A DNA stretch of 64,000 nucleotides, from the NCBI GenBank assembly GCA_024644465.1, contig JAHEKY010000003.1, positions 18,963-82,962 on the forward strand, in the 5' to 3' direction. This document shows positions 55,788 to 63,331 of the stretch, piece by piece; the first letter of the stretch is position 1; every line of letters begins with the position of its first letter. Position numbers and translations under genes: made by a program. Below the pieces are notes generated by a model. The model saw only the letters and a program-made list of their open reading frames with translations, did no database searches and was not told where the DNA came from. The DNA comes from Ilumatobacteraceae bacterium. Lineage in GTDB: Bacteria; Actinomycetota; Acidimicrobiia; Acidimicrobiales; Ilumatobacteraceae.

Positions 55788-57044
55788 GTGCCAGCGTTCC
55801 AGACCAGTCCCGGGATGCGGGACATCCTGCCTCCCGAGAGCGCTCGCTGGCGTCGGCTCAACGCAGTGTTCGCGAGTGTGGCGGCGTCGGCGGGTTACGG
55901 CCAGCTGATCACCCCGCTGCTCGAGGACCTCGGCGTGTTCGCCCGCCTCGGCGAGGGTGGCGAGGGCGTCAGCAAGGAGATGTACCAGTTCGCCGACAAG
56001 GGCGGTCGCGACGTCGCGTTGCGGCCGGAGGTGACCGCCAGCGTCTGCCGCGCGTTCGCCGAACATCGGCCGACCACGCCGTGGAAGGTGTGGTACACCG
56101 GGCCCAACTTCCGGTACGAGAAGCCGCAGCGCGGCCGCTTCCGTCAGTTCGATCAGGTCGGTGTCGAAGTGCTCGGCGTCGATGACGCCCAGCTCGACGT
56201 CGAGGTGATCGCCCTGGCGGACGAGTTCTTCCGGGCGCTCGGCCTGCAGCGGATCCGGCTGATCGTCAACAGCCTCGGCGAGCCGGACGACCGCGCCCGC
56301 TACGTCAACGCCCTGCGCGACCACTTCGAGTCGTCTTCGGCCGGACTGTCGACGACCAGCCGGGAGACGCTGCAGCGCAACCCGCTGCGGGTCCTCGACT
56401 CGAAGCGCGCGGAGGACGAGGCGGCGATCGCGGCGGCCCCGCAGATCGGCGAGTTCCACTCGCCGGCGGCTGCGGAGCACTTCGAGGCGGTGCAGGGCGG
56501 GTTGCGAGCGCTGGAGATCGACTTCGAGGTCGAACCGAAGCTGGTCCGCGGGCTCGACTACTACCGCCGGACGATCTTCGAGTTCCAGTCGGATGCGCTC
56601 GATTCGGCGCAGAACGCCCTCGGCGGCGGGGGTCGGTACGACGGGCTCGTCGAAGCGCTCGGTGGCCCGCCGACACCCGGAGTCGGGTTCGCGCTCGGGC
56701 TGGACCGGACGCTGATCGCCTGCGACGAGGAGGGCGTGTTCTCGTCCGAGTCCGAGCGTCCCGACGCGTTCGTCGTCGACGTCACCGGTGGTCTCCATGC
56801 CACGGTGATCACTGGGGAGCTCCGGGCCGCGGGCCTCGTCGCCGATCGGGGATTCGACAACCGCAGCATGAAAGCGCAGATGAAGCTGGCCAACCGCAGT
56901 GCGGCGCCGTCGGCGGTCATCGTCGGCGAGGACGAGGTCGCCGCGGGGACCGTCATCGTGAAGCCGATGGACGGTGGCGAGCAGATCACGATCCGCCGCG
57001 ACGAACTCGTCGCGCACCTCCGGGCGCGACCGACGACGACCTGA
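55788..57044 (+). CDS. hisS: Histidyl-tRNA synthetase
   Basis: Class II synthetase. From GTG 55788 it has 418 residues and begins VPAFQTSPGMRDILPPE. Motif regions are ALRPEVTASVCRAF, GPNFRYEKPQRGRFRQFDQV (motif 2), the histidine loop LVRGLDYYRRTIFEF near residue 252, and GGGGRYDGL. The C-terminal anticodon domain ends with GEQITIRRDELVAHL. A TTG at 55779 would overlap the -10 and is rejected. Confidence 0.95.
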   Translation: MPAFQTSPGMRDILPPESARWRRLNAVFASVAASAGYGQLITPLLEDLGVFARLGEGGEGVSKEMYQFADKGGRDVALRPEVTASVCRAFAEHRPTTPWKVWYTGPNFRYEKPQRGRFRQFDQVGVEVLGVDDAQLDVEVIALADEFFRALGLQRIRLIVNSLGEPDDRARYVNALRDHFESSSAGLSTTSRETLQRNPLRVLDSKRAEDEAAIAAAPQIGEFHSPAAAEHFEAVQGGLRALEIDFEVEPKLVRGLDYYRRTIFEFQSDALDSAQNALGGGGRYDGLVEALGGPPTPGVGFALGLDRTLIACDEEGVFSSESERPDAFVVDVTGGLHATVITGELRAAGLVADRGFDNRSMKAQMKLANRSAAPSAVIVGEDEVAAGTVIVKPMDGGEQITIRRDELVAHLRARPTTT

Positions 57045-57101
57045 GAGGTTCTCACCGATCGCTGTTAAGAAAGCGGGCCTCGGCTCACCCTGTAGGAGTG
57101 C

Positions 57102-57584
57102 ATGGACGTGTTGGAGCGGGATCGGGTCGAGGGTGTCTACCGGGCCACGCACGATCGTCTGTGGCGTGCGCTGCTCGCGTACTCCGGTGACCGCGACATC
57201 GCCAGCGATGCCGAGGCCGAAGCGTTCAGCCAGGCCATCCGGCGCGGAGACGAGCTGCTCGACGTCGAGCGCTGGGTGTGGCGCAGCGCGTTCAAGATCG
57301 CCGGTGGCATGCTCGCAACGCGGCGGTCGCTCGGGCGGCCGCTGGAGGCAGGCGACGGTCCGGCCGACGTGCCGTCCGCGACGGTCGAGTTCGTGTCGAT
57401 GCTCGCGGGGCTGAGTGCGCAACAGCGGGCATGCGTCGTGTTGAGATACGTCGGCCTCTACACGCCGGCGGAGATCGCCGAACTGCTCGAGACGTCGCCG
57501 GGCACCGTCAGCGTGCAGTTGCATCGAGCGCACGAGACGCTGCGGCGGCAACTCAGGGGACCGCAGGAGAGGAGCGAATCATGA
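57102..57584 (+). CDS. ECF-type RNA polymerase sigma factor
   Basis: The 160-residue protein has a sigma region 2-like N-terminal half (RVEGVYRATHDRLWRALLAY, SDAEAEAFSQAI, WVWRSAFKIAGGML) and region 4 near the C-terminus (LSAQQRACVVLRYVGLYTPAEIAELL, SPGTVSVQLHRAHETLRRQL). It matches small ECF factors. Its stop overlaps the ATG of a membrane propeller protein, the likely regulator. GTAGGAG lies just before the ATG. The target promoters are unknown. Confidence 0.9.
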   Translation: MDVLERDRVEGVYRATHDRLWRALLAYSGDRDIASDAEAEAFSQAIRRGDELLDVERWVWRSAFKIAGGMLATRRSLGRPLEAGDGPADVPSATVEFVSMLAGLSAQQRACVVLRYVGLYTPAEIAELLETSPGTVSVQLHRAHETLRRQLRGPQERSES

Positions 57585-59047
57585 ACGATGGTGTCGATCT
57601 GGACCCGACCATCGCGGCCCGGTTTGCCGGGCTCGACGAGGTCGCTGCGCCCGACACGTGGGACCAGGCGCTCGAGCGCTCGCAGACCGATCGGCCTGCT
57701 GACCGCTCCGGTGGGGCGCGCCTGCTTCTCGCCGCTGCGGTCGTGCTGCTGCTCGGCGGCGCGGTGCTCGCTGTCGCGCTGGTGTCGGATCGGCGCCCCG
57801 ACGACGTCGTCCCGGTCGACACGACGCCACCCACCGTGCCCAGTTCGACCCCATCGACGGTTCCATCGACGGTTTCGACGTCGGCCGATGGCTACGCCGG
57901 TACGACGGCGTTGGAGACGTACCTGCGCCGGCTGCCGCGCGGCCCCAGTCCGCGCTGGACGCACGTGTCGCCCGGTGGCGACTTCTCGCAGATGACGGCC
58001 GCCGGCGACGTGATCGCCTATCGGGCGCCGGGTGATCGGACGGGCGTGGTCGGCGTGGCGCGGTCCGACGGGCGAGAGCTGTGGCGCGTCGACCTGGACG
58101 CGAACGGGGTCCCCGGCGTTGTGCAACTCGAGCGTGTCGACGGCGCCTTCGTGGCAACGGTGTTCGGCCCCGACGGCTCGACGTTCGTCGGCATCGACCC
58201 GCCGACCGGCGAAGTGCTGTGGGAGTTGGCGGACGGCGACGACGCGGCGTATGTCGCGTTTCAGGGCTCGTTCATCAACAGGTCCGGCGTGCTCCGACGC
58301 ATCTCGGGCCGGACCGGTGAGGTCGTGCGAAGCATTCCGCTGCCACCGGACCGGGCGGTGATCTCGAGCAACGGCGTCCGTCTCGGGTGGATCGATGGCA
58401 CGGTCGTCTCCGTCTTCGACGCAGTCGACTTCAACGAAGTGGTGCCGCCGACCGATCTCGGCGTCGCGGTCGACGAAGTGGTCGACTCCGGCAACACGAT
58501 CATGGCGTTCGAGCAGTCCGAGCATCGGCTGCTGGTGTTCGACCGGAACGGGTCGCAACTCGCCGCGCTCGACATGGAAGCACCGGAGCGGGCCGACGAC
58601 CAGTCGTCACAGCTGTGGGACGTGATCGCCGACCGGCCGACCGTCGTCCGGGTGTCGGCGCGCGGCCAGGAGGTCGTCGAGTTCGCCGACGGGGAGCTGC
58701 GGCTCGTGGCATCGTACGACTACCGCGATGCGTCGTTCTCGTACGTCGACGGGCGCACGCTGATCATCGGGCAACGGGCGACGGACCCCGACACGGTCGA
58801 CGTGGTCGACATCACCGCACGGCGCGTCGTGTACTCGGGGCCGGGTCTCGTCGAAGCGATGCGGAACGGGCTGGTCACGTACCGGGACGATCTCGTCAGT
58901 GCCGTCTCGTTCGACGGGGAACCGATGTGGCCGGACACGTTGAGCGTCGCGATCGCGGCGTCGCAGCGCCAGCTGCTCTTCGTCGACGGCGGCGTCGTCG
59001 TGCAGACCGAGCTGAACGGCGCGGCCGTCGCCATGTTCTGGGAGTGA
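57581..59047 (+). CDS. Membrane-anchored PQQ-like beta-propeller protein, probable partner of the ECF sigma factor
   Basis: The 488-residue protein has a cytoplasmic N-terminus of about 45 residues (DPTIAARFAGLDEVAAPDTW), one membrane helix (about 46-70), a Thr/Ser/Pro linker and a large outside domain. That domain has repeated beta-propeller-like blades (RSDGRELWRVDLDANG, IDPPTGEVLWELADGD). No HxxxCxxC zinc anti-sigma motif is present. AGGAGAGGAG precedes the ATG, which overlaps the sigma gene. Role as an anti-sigma factor or sensor is inferred from the overlap and topology. Confidence 0.75.
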   Translation: MNDGVDLDPTIAARFAGLDEVAAPDTWDQALERSQTDRPADRSGGARLLLAAAVVLLLGGAVLAVALVSDRRPDDVVPVDTTPPTVPSSTPSTVPSTVSTSADGYAGTTALETYLRRLPRGPSPRWTHVSPGGDFSQMTAAGDVIAYRAPGDRTGVVGVARSDGRELWRVDLDANGVPGVVQLERVDGAFVATVFGPDGSTFVGIDPPTGEVLWELADGDDAAYVAFQGSFINRSGVLRRISGRTGEVVRSIPLPPDRAVISSNGVRLGWIDGTVVSVFDAVDFNEVVPPTDLGVAVDEVVDSGNTIMAFEQSEHRLLVFDRNGSQLAALDMEAPERADDQSSQLWDVIADRPTVVRVSARGQEVVEFADGELRLVASYDYRDASFSYVDGRTLIIGQRATDPDTVDVVDITARRVVYSGPGLVEAMRNGLVTYRDDLVSAVSFDGEPMWPDTLSVAIAASQRQLLFVDGGVVVQTELNGAAVAMFWE

Positions 59048-59114
59048 CGTGCTGGAGTGACTACGGTCGCCGGGTGCTGTTGAACGAGGCCGATCAGCGT
59101 CGGACCGATCGCTC

Positions 59115-59831
59115 GTGAGCCGGCTGTTCGAGGAGCTGGCGCGGGCCCGGACGCCGATCGGCGAGATCAGCTTGCGTCGGCGACTGGAACCGGAACTGCA
59201 GGTCGATGTGTGGGAGGTGCAACTCGGCGACGAGTTCCTGATGTCGAGCCTGTTCACCACCGGCGAACGGGCGCTGGCGGAGCTGGGGCTGGCGGCCACA
59301 CCGGGGGACCAGCCCGGCTCGCTCGACGTGGTCGTCGGCGGGCTCGGCCTCGGCTACACCGCCGTCGAGGCGCTCGCCGACTCGCGGGTTCGCTCACTGC
59401 GTGTGGTCGACGCGTTGGCCGAGGTGATCGACTGGCACCGTCGTGGGCTCGTCCCGCTCGGCCCGGAACTGACCGGCGACTCACGCTGCGAGCTCGTGCA
59501 CGGCAACTTCTTCGAGCTGGTCGCCGCCGGCCTGCCGTTCGAGGGTCGGCCGGACCGGTTCCACGCGATCCTCGTCGACATCGACCACTCGCCCCGTCAC
59601 CTGCTCCATCCGGACAACGCCGGCTTCTACGAGCCGGCCGGGCTTCGCCACCTCGCCGCACAGCTGCATCCCGGCGGCGTGTTCGCACTCTGGTCGAACG
59701 ACGCGCCCGACGAGGAGTTCGTCGCCGTGCTCCGCGGAGTGTTCGCGGGCGCCGAGGCGAAGATCGTCAGTTTCCCGAACTTCTACTCGGGCCGTACCGC
59801 CGACAGCACGATCTACGTCGCCACGACGTGA
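59115..59831 (+). CDS. Spermidine-synthase-like methyltransferase-fold protein
   Basis: The 238-residue cytoplasmic protein has a Rossmann-like fold: LDVVVGGLGLGYTAVEALAD (nucleotide-binding loop) near residue 70, RSLRVVDALAEVIDWHRRG (acidic end of the second strand), FHAILVDIDHSPRHLLHP and LHPGGVFALWSNDAP. These resemble the SpeE/MnmC-like family, but no polyamine genes are nearby and the substrate is unknown. The GTG start follows the propeller gene by 67 bases. It converges with the lipoprotein gene. Confidence 0.75.
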   Translation: MSRLFEELARARTPIGEISLRRRLEPELQVDVWEVQLGDEFLMSSLFTTGERALAELGLAATPGDQPGSLDVVVGGLGLGYTAVEALADSRVRSLRVVDALAEVIDWHRRGLVPLGPELTGDSRCELVHGNFFELVAAGLPFEGRPDRFHAILVDIDHSPRHLLHPDNAGFYEPAGLRHLAAQLHPGGVFALWSNDAPDEEFVAVLRGVFAGAEAKIVSFPNFYSGRTADSTIYVATT

Positions 59832-59852
59832 CCCACCCTCGTCGCGACGGTC

Positions 59853-60977
59853 TCAGGGGCAGGTGGCGAACGCCTGTGTGTCGAGGACGGGTTGGAAGGC
59901 GACCGGGTCGGTGTACGACCGGCTCTCGCCGCTGAGCGTGTCGGTGACGGTCAGGTCGTACTCGACGCTCGTCGTCGCAGCGGCGAACACCCAGAAGTGG
60001 TCGTTGATCGCACACCCGTCGAGCACGCGCACGAGCACCTCCCAGTTCACCTGGCCCGGGAAGTAGAAGAGTCCGGAATCGTCGCCGTCGACCATCACAC
60101 CACCCGGTACTCCGGTCGCATCGAGCACGTCGATGCCGAAGCGGTCGCTCAGACAGTTGAAGAACGGCGTGCAATCGCCCGGGGTCGGCGCCGGTGCGTC
60201 CCGCACGATGAGGTCCGAGCCGGCCACTTCGAGGAGCACATCCGCGCCGACGATGAAGTCGGCAGTGGAGATGTCGTTGACCTGCAGCAACGCCTCCGGA
60301 TCGGATGACCGGAAGACGCCGTTGCCCCCGCCCGGGTCGACGACCTGTGTACTGACGTCGAACGGGGGCGCAGGGATGGCGCCGAAGTCGAACAGGATCA
60401 GCTGGTCGGTGTTGATCGCCACGGCCGTCCCGTCGATGACGCCGTCGGCGAGCTCCTGCAGCATGTTCGCGCAGCCGCCGTCGCCGCGGGTTGCGTAGGC
60501 CTGAGCGTCCGTCCCGTCGATCTGCAGCAGTTCGAACGTCTCCGGGTCGAAGAACGACGTGCCGTGGCAGCCCGGCGGGAGTACACCGCCGACGTTCTCG
60601 ACGATGATGCCGCCGCTGCCCGAGAACAACGACCACACGAGCGACTGACTGGCAGCGGGGTTGCCGGAGAAGTCCAAGTGGAAACCCGGCAACGGCACCA
60701 AGCCGACGACGTCGAGCGGCGGGGGAGGCGGATCGGTCGCCGGCGGATCGGTCGGTGGTGGTTCGGTGGCGGGCGGGTCCGTCGGCGGGGGATCGGTCGG
60801 CGGTGGGTCCGTGGTGGGCGGGTCGGTCGGTGGTGGTTCGGTCGCGGGCGGGTCGGTCGCCGCCGATTGTGTCGTGATCGGGTCGGTCACCGCTGTGGTG
60901 TCGCCCGCGGTGTTGTCGCTGCCGCCGCATGCCGCGATCATCAGCGCGGCGCATGCGATCCATCTGGCATGGCGCAT
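59853..60977 (-). CDS. Secreted lipoprotein with a Pro/Thr repeat spacer
   Basis: The signal peptide ends in the lipobox MIAAC (Cys at residue 17). Residues of about 35-87 are repeats of TDPP and TEPPPTDPP, a stiff cell-wall-spanning spacer. The outer domain includes GCHGTSFFDPETFELLQID. It ends in a module (LSDRFGIDVLD, NWEVLVRVLDGCAINDHFWV, TLSGESRSYTDP and FATCP) that I recognise as a recurrent C-terminal domain of secreted bacterial proteins, function unknown. GGAGGGAGG precedes the ATG on the minus strand. Confidence 0.78.
   Translation of the reverse strand: MRHARWIACAALMIAACGGSDNTAGDTTAVTDPITTQSAATDPPATEPPPTDPPTTDPPPTDPPPTDPPATEPPPTDPPATDPPPPPLDVVGLVPLPGFHLDFSGNPAASQSLVWSLFSGSGGIIVENVGGVLPPGCHGTSFFDPETFELLQIDGTDAQAYATRGDGGCANMLQELADGVIDGTAVAINTDQLILFDFGAIPAPPFDVSTQVVDPGGGNGVFRSSDPEALLQVNDISTADFIVGADVLLEVAGSDLIVRDAPAPTPGDCTPFFNCLSDRFGIDVLDATGVPGGVMVDGDDSGLFYFPGQVNWEVLVRVLDGCAINDHFWVFAAATTSVEYDLTVTDTLSGESRSYTDPVAFQPVLDTQAFATCP
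60735..60872 (-). repeat. Tandem coding repeat for the Pro/Thr spacer
   Basis: Degenerate 12-15-base units encode TDPPATEPPPTDPP-type repeats. Copy number may vary between strains. Confidence 0.7.
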
Positions 60978-61020
60978 GGGTCTGGCCTCCCTCCGGCGAC
61001 GCTCACGCCGCTCACCGGCG

Positions 61021-61026
61021 ACCGTA
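61021..61026 (-). promoter_or_regulatory. Candidate -10 for the Pro/Thr lipoprotein gene
   Basis: TACGGT on the minus strand lies 43 bases upstream of the ATG at 60977, leaving a leader that contains the GGAGGGAGG Shine-Dalgarno. Confidence 0.35.
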
Positions 61027-61058
61027 GCCGCGTCCGCCGCCGGCGTGCACGGCGACGC

Positions 61059-62369
61059 TCAGCACCTGTGCCCGTCGGCGTCGTCATCCCGATCGGGCGT
61101 CGGGATCCGGCGGCCGACGGGAAGCATGGCAGTGCCATCGGCCCGTCGGGTGACGATGCGGTCGATGCCGAGCCGCTCGCGGGTCAACCCGGCGCGTGAC
61201 TTGTACCTGTTGTGGTTGCGGCATTCGAGACCGGCGTTGGCGAGCGACGTCGGGCCGTGGTCACGGACGAACTCGCGAACATGGTCGATCTCGCACTGTT
61301 CGGCGGCGATGTCGCAACCGGGGTGGCTGCAGGTGTGGCCCATCAGCTTCGCCGCGGTACGCATCGGCCCCGTGAACAGGCGGCGCTCACGCCCGAATTC
61401 GGTGATGACGCCCTTCGAGTCGACCAGTACCCGGCGGACCTTGCCGTGAACCGCGGCCGACACGAGCTCGGCCTCGCTGACGACGGTGCCGGTGCTGGTC
61501 TCGCGGTGGCGGTCGGCGATGGCGGGCTCGGCGAGGTCGGTCGGCGAGGCGATCAGGCCGGCCCCGGCAAGAGCGTGCTCGAGGTCGTACTGCGTGACGA
61601 TGATGTTCAAGGTCGTCGGCAGCGGTGTTCCGAGATGCCCGGCGGCCAGTGCCGACGCCGCCGTGCGGAACACCTGCTGCAGCGCATCGCGGCGGCGCTG
61701 TGCGTCGGTGCGGGTCAGCAGCGCGGACGGCGCGTTCGGGCCGCAGCGTTCAGCGAGTTCGGCGGTGTCGACGGCGAACTCCCGCTCGACGAAATGGTCG
61801 AACACCGCGGCCAATTCGGCGACGTCGGTGGCGGTGCCGCCGGTTGCGGACATGAACAGTTCGCCGTTGAGATCGAGCACACTCGCGGTGCGTGATTCGA
61901 CGCGGTCGTCGGGCGGGCCGTCGTCGTCGGCGAGTGCCTCCCACCGCTTCGCCACGGTGCGGAAGTTCTTGAACGAGAGTTGTTCGGCATGGTCGAGCAA
62001 CATCGCGACATCCCGACCCAACCGTTCGCGCACGCGGGGGTTGGCGCGCAGCCGGGCCAACTCATCGGCTTGGCAGACGCCGATGTGGCCGGACAGCAGT
62101 GCATCGCCGCAGCCAGCCACGGTGTCGAGCAGATCCGCCAGCCGTTTGGCCGCGCGGACCTGATGGTCGGACCAGTTGAGGTTGGCCTTGAGGTAACCGC
62201 CGACGTTGCGGTGCCCGTCGGCCTCCGGCACGTTGCGGCGGGTGACCTCGGTGATGAGCGCCGCCTGCTCGACGGCGAGGCGACGCTGCCGCAGCTCGAT
62301 CTCGCGCAGCCGGGTGGTGAGCGTGTCGTCATCGGTGTCGATGAGTCGCTCGACCAGCTCACTGAACAT
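61059..62369 (-). CDS. DUF222/HNH endonuclease-domain protein (13E12 repeat-family type)
   Basis: The N-terminal DUF222 region (ELRQRRLAVEQAALITEV, LRANPRVRERLGRDVAMLLD) is followed by a C-terminal HNH nuclease (CSHPGCDIAAEQCEIDHVRE, then LECRNHNRYKSR). I start it at ATG 62369, where a -10 ends seven bases upstream, giving 436 residues. ATGs at 62378 and 62390 overlap the promoter. The promoter spacer holds a LexA-type box. Related 13E12 genes of Mycobacterium tuberculosis include SOS-controlled members. The frame is intact, with no terminal repeats that would mark it as currently mobile. Confidence 0.88.
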   Translation of the reverse strand: MFSELVERLIDTDDDTLTTRLREIELRQRRLAVEQAALITEVTRRNVPEADGHRNVGGYLKANLNWSDHQVRAAKRLADLLDTVAGCGDALLSGHIGVCQADELARLRANPRVRERLGRDVAMLLDHAEQLSFKNFRTVAKRWEALADDDGPPDDRVESRTASVLDLNGELFMSATGGTATDVAELAAVFDHFVEREFAVDTAELAERCGPNAPSALLTRTDAQRRRDALQQVFRTAASALAAGHLGTPLPTTLNIIVTQYDLEHALAGAGLIASPTDLAEPAIADRHRETSTGTVVSEAELVSAAVHGKVRRVLVDSKGVITEFGRERRLFTGPMRTAAKLMGHTCSHPGCDIAAEQCEIDHVREFVRDHGPTSLANAGLECRNHNRYKSRAGLTRERLGIDRIVTRRADGTAMLPVGRRIPTPDRDDDADGHRC

Positions 62370-62376
62370 GATATGC

Positions 62377-62405
62377 ATCCTATCGAACATATGTTCGTTT
62401 TGCAA
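62377..62405 (-). promoter_or_regulatory. Promoter of the HNH gene with LexA/SOS box in the spacer
   Basis: On the minus strand TTGCAA (62405-62400), a 17-base spacer and TAGGAT (62382-62377) form a near-ideal promoter. Inside the spacer is the perfect palindrome CGAACATATGTTCG (62384-62397), which fits the actinobacterial/Gram-positive SOS box CGAACnnnnGTTCG. LexA bound there would block RNA polymerase. The predicted start of transcription is at or next to ATG 62369. Confidence 0.8.
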
Positions 62406-62539
62406 CCCCTGACCAGGAAACTTTCGACTCCTGTTGGTGTGCAGGTCCGCAGGTCGCGGGCTCACACCTCATCGACCGATCCCGTCGCCGCGGCTACCAT
62501 CGGCGCCGTATCGACGCACGGATGGAAGGGGAGCGGCGC

Positions 62540-62911
62540 ATGGAACTCGGGGCATTCTCGGTCAGCCTGGCGGTCGCCGACATGGCGGTTTCGCGGGAGT
62601 TCTACGGCAAGCTCGGCTTCGAGCAGGTGGCCGGCGACGGCGAGACCTGGACGATCCTGGCCAACGGGTCGACGGTGGTCGGGCTGTTCCACGGCATGTT
62701 CGAGGGCAACATCCTCACGTTCAATCCCGGCTGGGTCGGGGTGGGAACACCGGCGGATGAGTTCACCGACGTCAGGGACATCCGCGCCGTGCTCAGCACT
62801 CGGGGCATCGAACCGACCGACGACACGACCGCCGATGCAGTCACAGGGCCGGCGAGCTTCACGCTGACCGACCCGGACGGCAACAGGATCCTCGTCGACC
62901 AACACGTGTGA
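62540..62911 (+). CDS. VOC/glyoxalase-fold family protein
   Basis: The 123-residue protein has FSVSLAVADMAVSREFYGKL at the N-terminus and PASFTLTDPDGNRILVDQHV at the C-terminus, the two halves of a glyoxalase/bleomycin-resistance fold. Substrate is unknown. I chose ATG 62540 because GAAGGGGAG lies just upstream; ATG 62522 would add six residues. TACCAT at 62495-62500 could be its -10. It is divergent from the HNH gene across about 170 bases that hold only the two promoter regions. Confidence 0.82.
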   Translation: MELGAFSVSLAVADMAVSREFYGKLGFEQVAGDGETWTILANGSTVVGLFHGMFEGNILTFNPGWVGVGTPADEFTDVRDIRAVLSTRGIEPTDDTTADAVTGPASFTLTDPDGNRILVDQHV

Positions 62912-62944
62912 TCGGCGCCCCGCGAACTCTGCGAGACTGAGCGG

Positions 62945-63322
62945 GTGAAGTCTCCATGGAAGACCGTCGCACCGCTCGAAACCGACCGCGAGTACCTCGT
63001 GCTCGCGTCGAGCATCCCGCCGAAGCGCATGCGGTCGACGTGGAAGATGTTCCGCGGGTCGCGCGCGGTCGACAAGCAGTTGCGGGGAACCGACGGCGTG
63101 ATCGGGTTCTCGATGCTCGCCGAGCCGTTCCGGAAGCACTACGCGACGTTGTCGATCTGGCGCGACGCGACGGCGCTCGACGAGTTCGTGCGGGCCCATC
63201 CGCACGACGAATTGATGGCCGGCCTCGCCCCGGAGATGGGCCCGACGAAGTTCGTCAGGTGGACCATCTCCGGCAGCGACGGCCGCCCGTCGTGGAACGA
63301 CGCGCTCGCTCGGCTCGGCTGA
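62945..63322 (+). CDS. Small protein with a dimeric alpha/beta-barrel (monooxygenase-like) look
   Basis: The 125-residue product shows alternating strands and helices: REYLVLASSIPPKRMRSTW, GVIGFSMLAEPFRKHYATLS and IWRDATALDEFVRAHPHDEL, the last being typical of ABM-type dimeric alpha/beta barrels. No catalytic residues can be named. It begins at GTG 62945, 33 bases after the VOC gene, so the two may be co-transcribed. It converges with the metallo-beta-lactamase-fold gene. Confidence 0.65.
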   Translation: MKSPWKTVAPLETDREYLVLASSIPPKRMRSTWKMFRGSRAVDKQLRGTDGVIGFSMLAEPFRKHYATLSIWRDATALDEFVRAHPHDELMAGLAPEMGPTKFVRWTISGSDGRPSWNDALARLG

Positions 63323-63331
63323 CCCTGCGTT

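Noticed and set aside
53022..57551. A 1509-codon open frame on the minus strand across apt, rel and hisS
   Set aside because: It is antisense to three well-recognised genes; long antisense frames are expected at this GC content, and its translation is low-complexity Arg/Asp/Val-rich with no domain.
61059..62369. HNH gene as an active mobile element
   Set aside because: No flanking direct or inverted repeats, no reverse transcriptase or transposase, and an intact, apparently regulated promoter.
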